A stretch of DNA of 64,000 nucleotides from Lysinibacillus antri. Its GTDB lineage: Bacteria; Bacillota; Bacilli; Bacillales_A; Planococcaceae. Positions 18,729 through 27,753 of this stretch are shown piece after piece. The stretch spans positions 1-64,000 of the forward strand of contig NZ_RYYR01000021.1 of assembly GCF_003977595.1 (NCBI RefSeq). Direction: 5' to 3'. A program made the position numbers and the translations under genes. A model generated the notes under the pieces. It made no database searches. It was not told where the DNA came from and saw only the letters and a program-made list of their open reading frames with translations. Numbering within the stretch: position 1 is the stretch's first letter; every line of letters begins with the position of its first letter.

Positions 18729-18917
18729 TAGTATGAATCGCGTTTAACCCGCGATACTATGTTAAGATTTTGTTAAGAATGTCCCCATTATAAACACGGA
18801 TTATGTCGAATGCAATAACTTATTAAAAAATAAAACGATTCAAATTATTCGGAAATTGGTAGCAATTTAAAGTTTTTTTATAAGAATGTTCGTTTTTTAA
18901 CGAAAAAAGCTCAATAG

Positions 18918-19595
18918 TTATGATAACAACTCATCTAATGTTTGTTTAAAATCACCAAAGGAAGTACCGGTTTTACCGAAATAACTCATACTTCGACAAA
19001 CTAAAATATTAACATTTTCTCCATTTGCCAGTGGGAGCCTCCCTACTACACCATTCGTTTCCAATTGTTGTGCAGAATAACCTTTTCCATTGTAGTCAAT
19101 TAATTGATCCTCATACTCCTCTAAGAAGTACTTCCAAGCTGTTGTGCCTTGGACGATTAATACTTTTGGCGTAAACTCATTTAAGACTTCCTGGAAAATT
19201 TCCGAACCTTTTATAAAACTTGGATCCTTTTGTTTTTTCAATTCATTGTATTTCTTTGTGCTCTCCATATAAAGACAGTTTACATTCGTATATACAACCG
19301 TTTCCTGAAGCTGACCTTTCATCCATGCCATAAAGTTTAGGCACCCTTTATATTCACGTGATGTATTCTCATGAAAGAACTCTTGGAAAACTTCCGTATT
19401 GACCAATGCATCTGCATAAAGTTTTAAATCTTCAATGGTAATTTGCAAATATGGCTCCGGTATAGCACCAAGTAAAAAAACATTCGATTTATACGGATTG
19501 CCATTCACTTGAAATGGTTGATAGGCAATTTCCCCGCTATTTTCATCCACAATCCACTGTTGAATCTTTTTAAAAAAGCCCGTTGATACAGTCAT
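18918..19595 (-). CDS. Uncharacterised protein, possibly uracil-DNA-glycosylase-like fold
   Basis: Predicted 225-residue soluble protein. The segment NVFLLGAIPEPYLQ (about 35-48) and later PKVLIVQGTTAWKYF (about 145-160) resemble the first strand-loop and the later histidine-loop region of the uracil-DNA glycosylase superfamily. The catalytic residues are not clearly present, so this is only a hint. It stands alone between the riboswitch region and the repeat at 19659. Function unknown. Confidence 0.72.
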   Translation of the reverse strand: MTVSTGFFKKIQQWIVDENSGEIAYQPFQVNGNPYKSNVFLLGAIPEPYLQITIEDLKLYADALVNTEVFQEFFHENTSREYKGCLNFMAWMKGQLQETVVYTNVNCLYMESTKKYNELKKQKDPSFIKGSEIFQEVLNEFTPKVLIVQGTTAWKYFLEEYEDQLIDYNGKGYSAQQLETNGVVGRLPLANGENVNILVCRSMSYFGKTGTSFGDFKQTLDELLS

Positions 19596-19658
19596 ATTTT
19601 CGACATCCTTTGTTCATAAATCTTGTTTTATTACTTCTATTATAGCAAGCTGTAAGAG

Positions 19659-19793
19659 AAAAGGGGACGTCCGAAGTTATTTTTGGACGTCCCCTTTTCG
19701 ACGAGGATAGTGACAATTTATTGTTACTACCGCAGGAGCACAGCTTTTTAACGATACATAGATATCCAGAAAGTGTAGTGCTTTCTGGATATC
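19659..19793. repeat. Structured interspersed repeat, copy 2
   Basis: About 135 bp, the most diverged copy. Hairpin 1 (19659-19698) here reads GGGGACGTCC against GGACGTCCCC, where other copies have GGAGCCGTCC/GGACGGCTCC. Hairpin 3 (19761-19793) reads GATATCC/GGATATC where others have GATGTCC/GGACATC. Both arms changed together, so pairing is kept. The core around AGTGACAATTTATTGTTACT is unchanged; about 14 nt of linker is missing. Confidence 0.9.
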
Positions 19794-19801
19794 CCCTTTA
19801 T

Positions 19802-21250
19802 TTAATCTAAATCACATTCTTTTAAAGAAACAACTTTTGATTTATGTTTAACTTTATATCCTATCCAAAGCACTAAAAATAAAGGAATACCAATATAGGA
19901 TACGGCCACGCCATACCAATCAATGGTGCCACCAAGGAAAGCTGTATAATTTTGACCAATAATTACGATTAAACAAACTATAAGAGCAAATAGTGGTCCA
20001 AATGGGTACCAACGTGCTTTATATGGCAGTAGGGATAACTCTTTTCCTTGTGCGATAAAAGCTTTTCGGAAGCGATAGTGACTCACTGCGATCCCAACCC
20101 ACGCAATAAATCCAGATAACCCCGATGCATTTAATAACCACATATATACAACACCATCCCCAAAGAATGAGGATAAAAACGCTAAACACCCTACTGCTAA
20201 CGTAGCTAGTAAAGCATAGACAGGGATTCCACGGCGACTTAGTTTCGCAAAAATTTTCGGTGCTTTTCCATCTACCGCCAATTGCCATAACATACGAGAT
20301 GATGCATAAAGTCCTGAATTACCAGCAGATAGCATCGCCGTTAAAATAATGGCATTCATCACAGACGCAGCAAAGGCGATTCCTAATTTATCAAAAACTA
20401 ATGTAAATGGGGAAACAGCCACATCCTCTGATAATAAACGTGGATCTGTATATGGAATTAATAAACCAATAGCCAGAATTGCAAATATATAAAACAGTAA
20501 AATACGCCAAAATACGGAGCGAACAGCTTTTGGTATGTTCTTTCCTGGATCATCTGTCTCACCAGCTGTAACTCCTAAAAGCTCTGTTCCTTGAAATGAA
20601 AATCCTGCTGCTAAAAAGATTCCAAAAATCGCTAAGAATCCACCGTTAAATGGAGCATCTCCTGCAAAAAAGTTTTCAAATCCAATTGGGTCATTGCCAC
20701 CTAGTATGCCAAAAATCATTAAAAACGAAACAATAATAAATACAATGACTGTTACTACTTTAATCATGGCAAACCAATATTCACTTTCACCGTATGCGCC
20801 AACAGAAAGTAAATTAAATGTTAGAACAATGGCAATAAATAAGATTGTCCAAATCGCTGACGAACTATCTGGAAACCAATATTTCATAATGAGCGTCACC
20901 GCTGAAATTTCTGCAGCAATGGTAATAGCCCAGTTATACCAATAATTCCAGCCCATTGCAAAACCGAATGCTGGATCAACAAATTTTGTTGCATACGTAC
21001 TAAATGAACCTGATGTTGGCATGTATGCTGCCATTTCACCAAGGCTTGTCATTAAAAAGTAAACCATTGCGCCAATTAAAGCGTATGCTACTAATGCCCC
21101 TCCTGGACCTGCTTGTGCAATGGAAGCACCGCTTGCTAAAAACAAACCTGTTCCAATGGTACCGCCGAGGGAAATCATGGCGATGTGGCGACTTTTCAAC
21201 CCTCTTTTGAGCTCATTGCTAGGATGATTATTATTTTCTGTGTCACTCAT
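19802..21250 (-). CDS. APC-superfamily amino acid permease (LysP-like)
   Basis: Predicted 482-residue permease with about 12 membrane helices. The N-terminal HIAMISLGGTIGTGLFLASG (about 22-41) and EISAVTLIMKYWFP fit the AAT family of lysine/basic-amino-acid symporters. The stretch GELLGVTAGETDDP-like (about 235) is characteristic of LysP/YvsH-type transporters. It is divergent from a CynX-like MFS gene and is followed by structured repeat copy 2. No lysine riboswitch or T-box is seen upstream. The substrate is by resemblance. Confidence 0.88.
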   Translation of the reverse strand: MSDTENNNHPSNELKRGLKSRHIAMISLGGTIGTGLFLASGASIAQAGPGGALVAYALIGAMVYFLMTSLGEMAAYMPTSGSFSTYATKFVDPAFGFAMGWNYWYNWAITIAAEISAVTLIMKYWFPDSSSAIWTILFIAIVLTFNLLSVGAYGESEYWFAMIKVVTVIVFIIVSFLMIFGILGGNDPIGFENFFAGDAPFNGGFLAIFGIFLAAGFSFQGTELLGVTAGETDDPGKNIPKAVRSVFWRILLFYIFAILAIGLLIPYTDPRLLSEDVAVSPFTLVFDKLGIAFAASVMNAIILTAMLSAGNSGLYASSRMLWQLAVDGKAPKIFAKLSRRGIPVYALLATLAVGCLAFLSSFFGDGVVYMWLLNASGLSGFIAWVGIAVSHYRFRKAFIAQGKELSLLPYKARWYPFGPLFALIVCLIVIIGQNYTAFLGGTIDWYGVAVSYIGIPLFLVLWIGYKVKHKSKVVSLKECDLD

Positions 21251-21369
21251 GTTGTCTTCTCCTTCATATATACATTGTGCCCAACTAACAAATTTACATC
21301 GATTTTAATTAACATGCAAATAATAAAGAAGATGATGATTTACTTCGCTACCCTAATTTTAAAAGAAGT

Positions 21370-21403
21370 TGTATGATTATCATTGGCTCATACATCTTTT
21401 TTT
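21370..21403 (+). terminator. Leader terminator upstream of the CynX-like MFS gene
   Basis: TGTATGA pairs with TCATACA around an 11-nt loop, followed by TCTTTTTTT. It points into the MFS gene 35 bp downstream and could be an attenuator in its leader, or end a short transcript from the divergent region. Confidence 0.6.
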
Positions 21404-21437
21404 GAGCATTAAAACAGACTTTCCTGGAGGCTTCTAA

Positions 21438-22652
21438 ATGGCGACAATTAAGACGACAAACCAGAAAAAAGGTTTTTTCAGTTCTACTTCAACCATTCTT
21501 TTTATTATTGCCATCATCTTTTTTGCAACAACGCTTCGAACGCCCATTACTGCAGTTGGGCCAATTATATCTGACATACGAGAAGGACTCGGAATATCCA
21601 ATGTTCTAGCCGGGTTTCTAACGACCATTCCACTATTAGCATTTGCCATCGTATCTCCTTTTGCCCCGCGCGTTTCACGTATGTTTGGAATGGAGAAAAC
21701 GTTATTTTATTCTGTTATTTTGCTCACGATTGGCATAGTTTTACGGTCATTAGGTACAGTTTCTTTATTAATTTTTGGAACGGCTTTAATCGGTATTGCT
21801 ATATCTTTTGGGAATGTCCTAATGCAAGGGTTCTTTAAACTTAAATATCCTTATCATATTGGTCTTTTAACAGGGATCTATACTGTAGCAATGAACGTTT
21901 CTGCAGGTGTTTCTATAGGAATCAGTAATCCAATCGCTTCAAATCCTACTTTTGGTTGGCAAGGAGCATTGGCTTTCTCTGTTATTTTAACGCTCATTAC
22001 TTTAGTTGTATGGATACCACTACTGCGTGGAGAAAAGGTTGATTTAAGTTCTCTTAGTTCATCTGATTCAACAAAGGAAGAAACGAAACTTTGGAAGTCA
22101 CCTTTAGCTTGGATGATTGCCATTGCGATGGGATTTCAGTCTATTCTCTTCTACTGTTCCACAACATGGCTTCCTGAAATATTAATTTCACAAGGTTATA
22201 GTGAAACAGGCGCTGGGTTGATGACATCCGTTATGACATATGCCCAAATTCCTATGACATTTATAATTCCCATTCTTGCTGAAAAACTAAAATCACAACG
22301 ACCAATTGTCATCTTCTTTACTGTTTGTTATTTATTCGGGTTTGCTGGACTGTTATTTGAATGGACGAATTTAGCCTTTTTGTGGATGGTTTTATTAGGC
22401 CTTGCTGGGGGCGCATCATTTGGTCTTTGTTTGATGCTCTTCACTTTACGAACAAGAACAGCCTATGAAGCAGCTCAAATTTCAGGCTTTGCTCAATCAG
22501 TAGGATATTTACTTGCAGCAGTTGGCCCCGTTCTATTCGGGTATTTACATGACGCTACAGGTAGTTGGAACTTACCAATTTGGCTATTTATTGTGGCAAC
22601 GATTGTTCTACTTATATCTGCCTACATGAGCTCAAAAGAAAGTTATATCTAA
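21438..22652 (+). CDS. MFS transporter, CynX/NimT family
   Basis: Predicted 404-residue, 12-helix major facilitator. TTLRTPITAVGPIISDIREGLGIS near the N-terminus is typical of the CynX/NimT (cyanate transporter-like, YycB) branch. CTGGAGG precedes the ATG. Divergent from the LysP-like permease; a terminator-like hairpin lies in the spacer. No cyanase or related catabolic gene is adjacent, so the substrate is unknown. Confidence 0.88.
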   Translation: MATIKTTNQKKGFFSSTSTILFIIAIIFFATTLRTPITAVGPIISDIREGLGISNVLAGFLTTIPLLAFAIVSPFAPRVSRMFGMEKTLFYSVILLTIGIVLRSLGTVSLLIFGTALIGIAISFGNVLMQGFFKLKYPYHIGLLTGIYTVAMNVSAGVSIGISNPIASNPTFGWQGALAFSVILTLITLVVWIPLLRGEKVDLSSLSSSDSTKEETKLWKSPLAWMIAIAMGFQSILFYCSTTWLPEILISQGYSETGAGLMTSVMTYAQIPMTFIIPILAEKLKSQRPIVIFFTVCYLFGFAGLLFEWTNLAFLWMVLLGLAGGASFGLCLMLFTLRTRTAYEAAQISGFAQSVGYLLAAVGPVLFGYLHDATGSWNLPIWLFIVATIVLLISAYMSSKESYI

Positions 22653-22730
22653 GTTAACCCCAACACAAACATACGTACCCCTTTTGTGATACAATGTTGT
22701 TAACGTTGTAGATAAAAGGGGTTAACGATT

Positions 22731-23285
22731 TTGCGAAAGCGCAAAAAAATAAAAAAATCACGAATTCGATTATTTCCATTTTTGCTATTAGCGCTTGTTG
22801 GATACATAGGTTGGTACTATACCGGTACAAAAAACGGGACTATTGCGTCGATTGTTCTTTTCATTTTCCTTGTGCTCAGTTTTAAAATTTGGCGCAAAAC
22901 AAGAGGCTATGCAAAACTTCGAAAAGCCGGCATAAAGCAGATTGATACGATGACTGGCGAAGAATTTGAACAGTATTTAGGTGTACTTTTTAGAAAACGT
23001 GGATTTAAAGTAGCCTTTACGAAAACATCTGGTGATTACGGTGCCGATTTAATTTTAAAGGATCGCAATGAAGTTATTGCCGTTCAAGCGAAACGGTATT
23101 CCGGATCTGTTGGGGTAAAAGCGGTACAAGAGATTATCGGCGCTTTAAAAATGTACGATGCCTCACAAGCTTGGGTTGTAACCAATAGTTATTTTACGAA
23201 GCAAGCGGAAAAGTTAGCGGAAGCCAATGATGTTTATTTAATTAATCGTGATGAATTAATTGAGATGATTTTAAAAAAACGGTAA
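22731..23285 (+). CDS. Membrane-tethered Mrr-type restriction endonuclease-like protein
   Basis: Predicted 184 residues. A very basic N-terminus (RKRKKIKKSRIR) precedes two transmembrane helices (about 13-50). The C-terminal half is an Mrr_cat PD-(D/E)XK fold: TMTGEEFEQYLGVLFRKRGF, then SGDYGADLIL (catalytic Asp) and VIAVQAKRY (QxK). No HTH is fused. TTG start with AAGGGG upstream. Such proteins occur as single genes in many Firmicutes; a DNA-surveillance or defence role is inference. A terminator follows. Confidence 0.85.
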   Translation: MRKRKKIKKSRIRLFPFLLLALVGYIGWYYTGTKNGTIASIVLFIFLVLSFKIWRKTRGYAKLRKAGIKQIDTMTGEEFEQYLGVLFRKRGFKVAFTKTSGDYGADLILKDRNEVIAVQAKRYSGSVGVKAVQEIIGALKMYDASQAWVVTNSYFTKQAEKLAEANDVYLINRDELIEMILKKR

Positions 23286-23315
23286 GAAAAGTAAAATTAA
23301 GCCTTCTAAATTATA

Positions 23316-23364
23316 AAGAACAAGGTTGCCTTTTCATTTTAGAAAATTGCCCCTTGTTCTTTTC
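23316..23364 (+). terminator. Terminator after the Mrr-like gene
   Basis: AAGAACAAGG pairs exactly with CCTTGTTCTT around a loop that itself has short complementarity, followed by TTTC. Confidence 0.8.
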
Positions 23365-23412
23365 TTATTATGATACAAAGGTTCAACCTGAACAAACGCA
23401 ACTTTAGTTTGA

Positions 23413-24360
23413 TTAATACTCTTCAATCGGCTTTAGATTTTTTTCAATTTCAACTCGGCGGTCTTCTAAAAATGGTGGTAACAATAATTTTTCACCTAAA
23501 GTGTCAATATCATCCCCATCAGCAGTAAAGCCTGGGCCATCCGTTGCAATTTCAAACAGAATACCGTTCGATTCACGGAAGTATAAACTTTTAAAGTAGA
23601 AGCGATCCACGATACCCGATGAATGGAAGCCACGCGCTCGTACTTGTTCATCCCAAAATGCCAGCTCTTCATCATTTTTTACTCGAATGGCTAAATGATG
23701 GATGCTGCCACGACCCGGTTTTTCGGAAGGACCATCTAAAGAATTAACGATAATTTCTCCAAACATCTCTCCCTCAATTGATTGGAAAATTGCGGACTTC
23801 TCTGTACGACTTACCTCTTTGTAGCCAAACAGACCTGTTAGTGTATTGGCAAGTTTATCAAGTCTTCGCACCGTTATTTCAACTGTACCCATTCCTTGAA
23901 TTTGATGTTCAACTGGCACCCCTGATTTTTCCCACGTTTCCCAATGCGCTATCTTCGCTCCATTTGAAACAAGAAGTGCCATCCGTAACCCTTCTGGATC
24001 CTCAAAAAGTAAGGCCGTGTGATTCGCATACTTCGTAATCTGACCGTGCTTTACACCGAAATCCTCAAAGCGTGATTGCCAATACAATAAACTATCGACT
24101 GTCGGCACAAGTAACCCAATTTTAGTAATCGCATTGGTACCTCGATATGTTTTGCCTACTAGTGGAATTTCAAAAAAGGACAATTCCGTACCTGGGCTGC
24201 CTGTTTTATCTCCAAAAAATAAGTGATACATTGATGGATCGTCTTGATTAACCGTTACTTTCACACGACGTAAACCTAACACTTTCCGATAAAAATGATT
24301 ATTTTGGCTTGCGTTTTTTGTGATCATTGAGATGTGATGATGACCTGGAATTTTATACAT
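23413..24360 (-). CDS. mhqO: Ring-cleaving dioxygenase, MhqO family
   Basis: Predicted 315-residue protein with two vicinal-oxygen-chelate (glyoxalase/extradiol dioxygenase) modules: GHHHISMITKNASQNNHFY at the start and GSIHHLAIRVKNDEELAFW near 215, each giving a metal-binding His, with a late Glu in NGILFEIATDGPGF. The MhqO/MhqA family degrades quinone or catechol electrophiles. Upstream lies a palindrome that matches the B. subtilis MhqR operator consensus, which supports both the family call and induction by quinones. Confidence 0.92.
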   Translation of the reverse strand: MYKIPGHHHISMITKNASQNNHFYRKVLGLRRVKVTVNQDDPSMYHLFFGDKTGSPGTELSFFEIPLVGKTYRGTNAITKIGLLVPTVDSLLYWQSRFEDFGVKHGQITKYANHTALLFEDPEGLRMALLVSNGAKIAHWETWEKSGVPVEHQIQGMGTVEITVRRLDKLANTLTGLFGYKEVSRTEKSAIFQSIEGEMFGEIIVNSLDGPSEKPGRGSIHHLAIRVKNDEELAFWDEQVRARGFHSSGIVDRFYFKSLYFRESNGILFEIATDGPGFTADGDDIDTLGEKLLLPPFLEDRRVEIEKNLKPIEEY

Positions 24361-24460
24361 TGATCATTTCTCCTCTATTTCAGTTTACTAGCCATAGTTC
24401 CCCTCAATACGCCGTTTATTATTATGACTTTACAACTCAAGTAATAACGTACAACAAAAA

Positions 24461-24478
24461 TATCTCGAATTCAAGATA
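24461..24478. promoter_or_regulatory. MhqR-type operator
   Basis: TATCTCGAATTCAAGATA is a near-perfect inverted repeat and closely matches the MhqR box described for B. subtilis (ATCTcgaAtTCgAGAT type). It lies about 100 bp upstream of mhqO. The mhqR gene itself is not in this window. Confidence 0.82.
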
Positions 24479-24584
24479 TTTTTGTACATTAACATTTTAT
24501 AACGAACTCGCCTTTTCTTCAACGAATTAGTATTTTACAATTGTTGGCACACCATACTCAGTCATTAACGAAAACTAATCTAGG

Positions 24585-24622
24585 ACTAAAAAAGCGCAGA
24601 TTCACACTGTTGGAATCGCGCT
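24585..24622 (-). terminator. Terminator of the GNAT gene
   Basis: On the minus strand AGCGCGATTC pairs with GAATCTGCGCT, with one mismatch, followed by six T. Confidence 0.8.
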
Positions 24623-24687
24623 AAATTGTTAACTATTTAAATTATGCAAGAGCTACTCTGCCACTGTCTTTCTAAATGGATTGGAAG

Positions 24688-25263
24688 TTAGCTATCTACT
24701 GGTTTATTTTCATGTTGTTTTATCCAATTTTCTCTTGTCAATTTCATATTGATAGAATCTATCCATGCTCCTTCAAACTCTAACTGATTTTTGTCGATAC
24801 TCACTACATCGAATCCTACTTTTTCATATACTTTTATAGCTCTCGGATTAAAAGCAAAAACGCTCAAAGTTAATTCATTCAGGCTCGTATTCATAAAAAC
24901 ATAATCGACTATTAATTGAGTAACTTCCGTACCCAACCCTCGATTCCTACCTCTAGGTCCAATAAGTATTCTAAAATTCATACTTTGATTTTTATTATCG
25001 TATAAATTGATTACGACTTCTCCAATCAAAGTATTTGTAGATTTATCAATAATGGCCAGATCTAAACGATCGATTTGTTCATTTCTTGTAGTGTACCATT
25101 TGATAATCTCTTCTTGATTGAATGTGTGTGAAGCCCCTGTAAATTTTAAAACCTCAGGATCCTTTAAGCATTCTTCTAAATAAGGAAAGTCCTCTTCTAC
25201 TTTAAAAGGTCTTAGAATAATTTTCTCTCCAACAATCGTCGGTTTATTTCTCAAATCTATCAT
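24688..25263 (-). CDS. GNAT acetyltransferase, RimJ/RimL type
   Basis: Predicted 191-residue N-acetyltransferase using acetyl-CoA. The start IVGEKIILRPFKVEEDFPYLEECLKDPEVLKFTG is typical of the RimJ/RimL branch. The CoA-binding motif A appears as IGPRGRNRGLGTEVTQLIV (about 105-123), and the NPRAIKVYEKVGF motif B follows. GGGGTGAG precedes the ATG. Substrate unknown: ribosomal protein, amino acid or small molecule are all possible. Confidence 0.9.
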   Translation of the reverse strand: MIDLRNKPTIVGEKIILRPFKVEEDFPYLEECLKDPEVLKFTGASHTFNQEEIIKWYTTRNEQIDRLDLAIIDKSTNTLIGEVVINLYDNKNQSMNFRILIGPRGRNRGLGTEVTQLIVDYVFMNTSLNELTLSVFAFNPRAIKVYEKVGFDVVSIDKNQLEFEGAWIDSINMKLTRENWIKQHENKPVDS

Positions 25264-25410
25264 TTTTTCTCACCCCATTAATTCAAGCTATCCTTATCAT
25301 TTTACAATAAAATCCCAGCGAGTTTCCAAAATTTATTAGGATTAGAAAAGACTGCTACTTGTCATTCTAGCAGTCTATTTATGCGTTTATTCTTATTTTG
25401 TACCAGTAAT

Positions 25411-26457
25411 TTAAAATGGTTCTTTTTGGTAAAAGTAATTTGGTTTTTTAATAATGTTAGCAATCGGCTTGTGGAAGATATGTGTTGTTGCTGGAGATAC
25501 GGGTGGAATAAGCCATGTCCAGTTCCCCGTTACTTGTCGCTTACTTTCCTCTTCTTGCTGTTCAAACAATTTAAACTGCTGTGCCGCGGTATGATGATCA
25601 ACTATACTAACGCCGTCTTCCTTAAAGGAATGTAGGACGGCTAAATTCAACTCTACTAGTGCGCGGTCCTTCCAAAGGGATATGTTCGTTTTCGTATCTA
25701 ACCCCATAAGTTCCGCTACTTTTGGTAGCATATTGTATCGATCGGCGTCTGCAAAATTCCGCGCACCGATTTCCGTCCCCATATACCAACCATTAAATGG
25801 CGCAGCAAGATATTCAATACCCCCACAACTAAACTTCATATTCGATACTATTGGAACTCCATACCATTTCAAATTCAATTCTGAAAACGATTCGATTTGC
25901 GGATGACGAATCGATACTTCTAATACATGACTTTTCGGAATATCAAAGAATTTCGGCTGTTGGTCATTTATTTGGATTACGAGTGGTAAGACATCAAAAT
26001 GTGTCCCCTCCCCCTTCCATCCAAGTTGTTGGCAAATTTCCGTAAACTTTATAGAGCTTGAATCTCCAACGATTCCATCTTCCGTTTCATAACCAGCATA
26101 ACGAATTAATTGGTAATTCCAAATGCGAACCTCATTCTCTTTAAATACAGTGATGGCAGGTCGAATCTTTCCGTCGTTTGTTGCAAAATCAATATGGCGT
26201 AGAAGTGCTTCAAATATGTCCTCTTCCATTTCTAAATGCCGCTCATCAAACACTTGTAACGACTGCCAAAAAAGGCGACCAATGCACCGATTGCTATTTC
26301 GCCAAGCAACCCGTGCACCAAACACTAGCTCCTCAGTTGTTGGAATATATGTATTGGCGTTTTTTATTTCAGTTAATCTATTTTCATACCATTCATGACT
26401 TAAACCGGTCTCTTGTTGGAATTGGGTTAGAAATTGTTCTGTCTCTTGCAAATTCAT
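25411..26457 (-). CDS. nos: Bacterial nitric oxide synthase, oxygenase domain
   Basis: Predicted 348-residue haem enzyme making NO and citrulline from arginine. RNSNRCIGRLFW places the proximal haem cysteine at residue 58. The arginine-binding WYMGTEIGARNF and tetrahydrobiopterin-side residues near the C-terminus (TWLIPPVSPA) are present. There is no reductase domain, as usual for Bacillus NOS, which borrows a flavodoxin and reductase. The frame extends to 26652, but GAGGGAGG lies just before the ATG at 26457. NO protects Bacilli from oxidative stress and antibiotics. Monocistronic. Confidence 0.96.
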   Translation of the reverse strand: MNLQETEQFLTQFQQETGLSHEWYENRLTEIKNANTYIPTTEELVFGARVAWRNSNRCIGRLFWQSLQVFDERHLEMEEDIFEALLRHIDFATNDGKIRPAITVFKENEVRIWNYQLIRYAGYETEDGIVGDSSSIKFTEICQQLGWKGEGTHFDVLPLVIQINDQQPKFFDIPKSHVLEVSIRHPQIESFSELNLKWYGVPIVSNMKFSCGGIEYLAAPFNGWYMGTEIGARNFADADRYNMLPKVAELMGLDTKTNISLWKDRALVELNLAVLHSFKEDGVSIVDHHTAAQQFKLFEQQEEESKRQVTGNWTWLIPPVSPATTHIFHKPIANIIKKPNYFYQKEPF

Positions 26458-27077
26458 TTCGATTCCTCCCTCACTTTCATTCTGAGGACTTGAAAATGAT
26501 TGCGCAACAAAATTGGGTACTCGAAAAAGATGTATTTTACATATATGACTTAAAGTTTTCAAAAAGATTAATCTACCACAACGCCTAATCTCAGTAGCAT
26601 GAAAAAAGACAGCTCCCGTCAAAGGAATAACCTGTTCAGTTGTCTGGTACAAAACGAAAATTAAACATATAAACAGATTCCTAATTAGCAGTCTATTTTT
26701 TATTGATATATAAGCATTATTAGTGAATTCATAGCATTTTTAACATCCCAATTAGCAAGCAAGAAATCAAGATAGCAACAATTATTGTAATGTAATAAAT
26801 ACATGCCAATCAGGTTGTTGATTGTTACGTTAAAAGATACGTTAAAGACATCCTCTCAAAGACTTGGAATAGCATTTAAGACGAATTTTTTGAGATATAT
26901 TTTTGGAATATTTATTAGATAATTGTATAGTATAGATGAAATGTTAAAATTTTACTTGTCCAACTAACAGGGTAGGTTAGTACAAGAAGAATTCAATTTA
27001 ATTATAGTCTTTAGAAAAGAATTATTGAGATATTATGCGAAACTGAATAAAAAGAGATTAAAGGACTGATTCAATTA
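26458..27077. other. Intergenic AT-rich region without a supported gene
   Basis: About 620 bp between the divergent nos and GNAT genes. It must hold both promoters, but I found no strong consensus, hairpin or small gene. The nos frame stays open through the first 195 bp, which lacks codon-like character and a ribosome site. Confidence 0.6.
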
Positions 27078-27515
27078 ATGGATATTAGAAAACCTAATGA
27101 TTTTGAACTAGAAAAGGTGTTATCACTTTCTCCACAAGCTGTTTTTGATGGCACATTGGGTGAAGTAGAACCTACGAAAGAAAAAATTGACCAACTTGTT
27201 AAACCACTTTTAGAAAAGGGTAGCTATTATTTAATAGCAACAGAAGGAGAAAAATTATTGGGATGGATTCTTATAGGGAAAAGCAAGGACCAATTTACTG
27301 ATATTATGAATGGATTTATTTACGAATTATTTGTATTAAAAGAATTTAGAGGTAATGGGATTTCCAAGCTGTTAATGCAAGCTGGTATTGACCATCTAAA
27401 AAAAGATGGTTACTCAGAAATCCGTTTAAGTGCATTTGCAGGGAATCATGCAATTAAATTGTATGAAAAAATGGGATTTGGCATTAGAACAGTTACTATG
27501 AGTTTACAGTTATAA
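27078..27515 (+). CDS. GNAT acetyltransferase
   Basis: Predicted 145-residue N-acetyltransferase. Motif A is ELFVLKEFRGNGISKLLMQAGIDHL (about 88-112), with RxxGxG degenerate as RGNGIS; the AFAGNHAIKLYEKMGF segment is motif B. AAAGGA lies 12 bases before the ATG. It stands alone and the substrate is unknown. A bidirectional terminator follows. Confidence 0.88.
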   Translation: MDIRKPNDFELEKVLSLSPQAVFDGTLGEVEPTKEKIDQLVKPLLEKGSYYLIATEGEKLLGWILIGKSKDQFTDIMNGFIYELFVLKEFRGNGISKLLMQAGIDHLKKDGYSEIRLSAFAGNHAIKLYEKMGFGIRTVTMSLQL

Positions 27516-27574
27516 AAAACTAACTTATTCCACTAACGGGGCTGTAGTTCAATATCAGAATCTCTAACAATGAT

Positions 27575-27613
27575 AAAAGGACGTAGTTTGTTTAAAACAA
27601 GCTATGTCCTTTT
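27575..27613. terminator. Bidirectional terminator
   Basis: AAAAGGACGTAGTTTGTT pairs with AACAAGCTATGTCCTTTT, allowing two G-T or mismatched positions, with A-run and T-run on the two sides. Confidence 0.85.
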
Positions 27614-27629
27614 ACTTTGTTAAATAGAT

Positions 27630-27701
27630 TGCTAATTACAAGGTCAATTGCTGTGCTAATTTACATGTCAATTTTGATGCTAATTTAAATGCTATTTCGT
27701 A
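27630..27701. repeat. Three 24-bp tandem repeat units
   Basis: Units begin TGCTAATTACAAGGTCAATT (27630), TGCTAATTTACATGTCAATT (27654) and TGCTAATTTAAATGCTATTT (27678), exactly 24 bp apart and decaying rightward. Confidence 0.75.
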
Positions 27702-27753
27702 TGTTTGTACCACTGAACTGAACGAGTTAGTCAAAGGAAACTATCTTTTTAAT

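Noticed and set aside
26458-26652. N-terminal extension of NOS
   Set aside because: The 65 extra residues show no family similarity, and GAGGGAGG lies right before the inner ATG.
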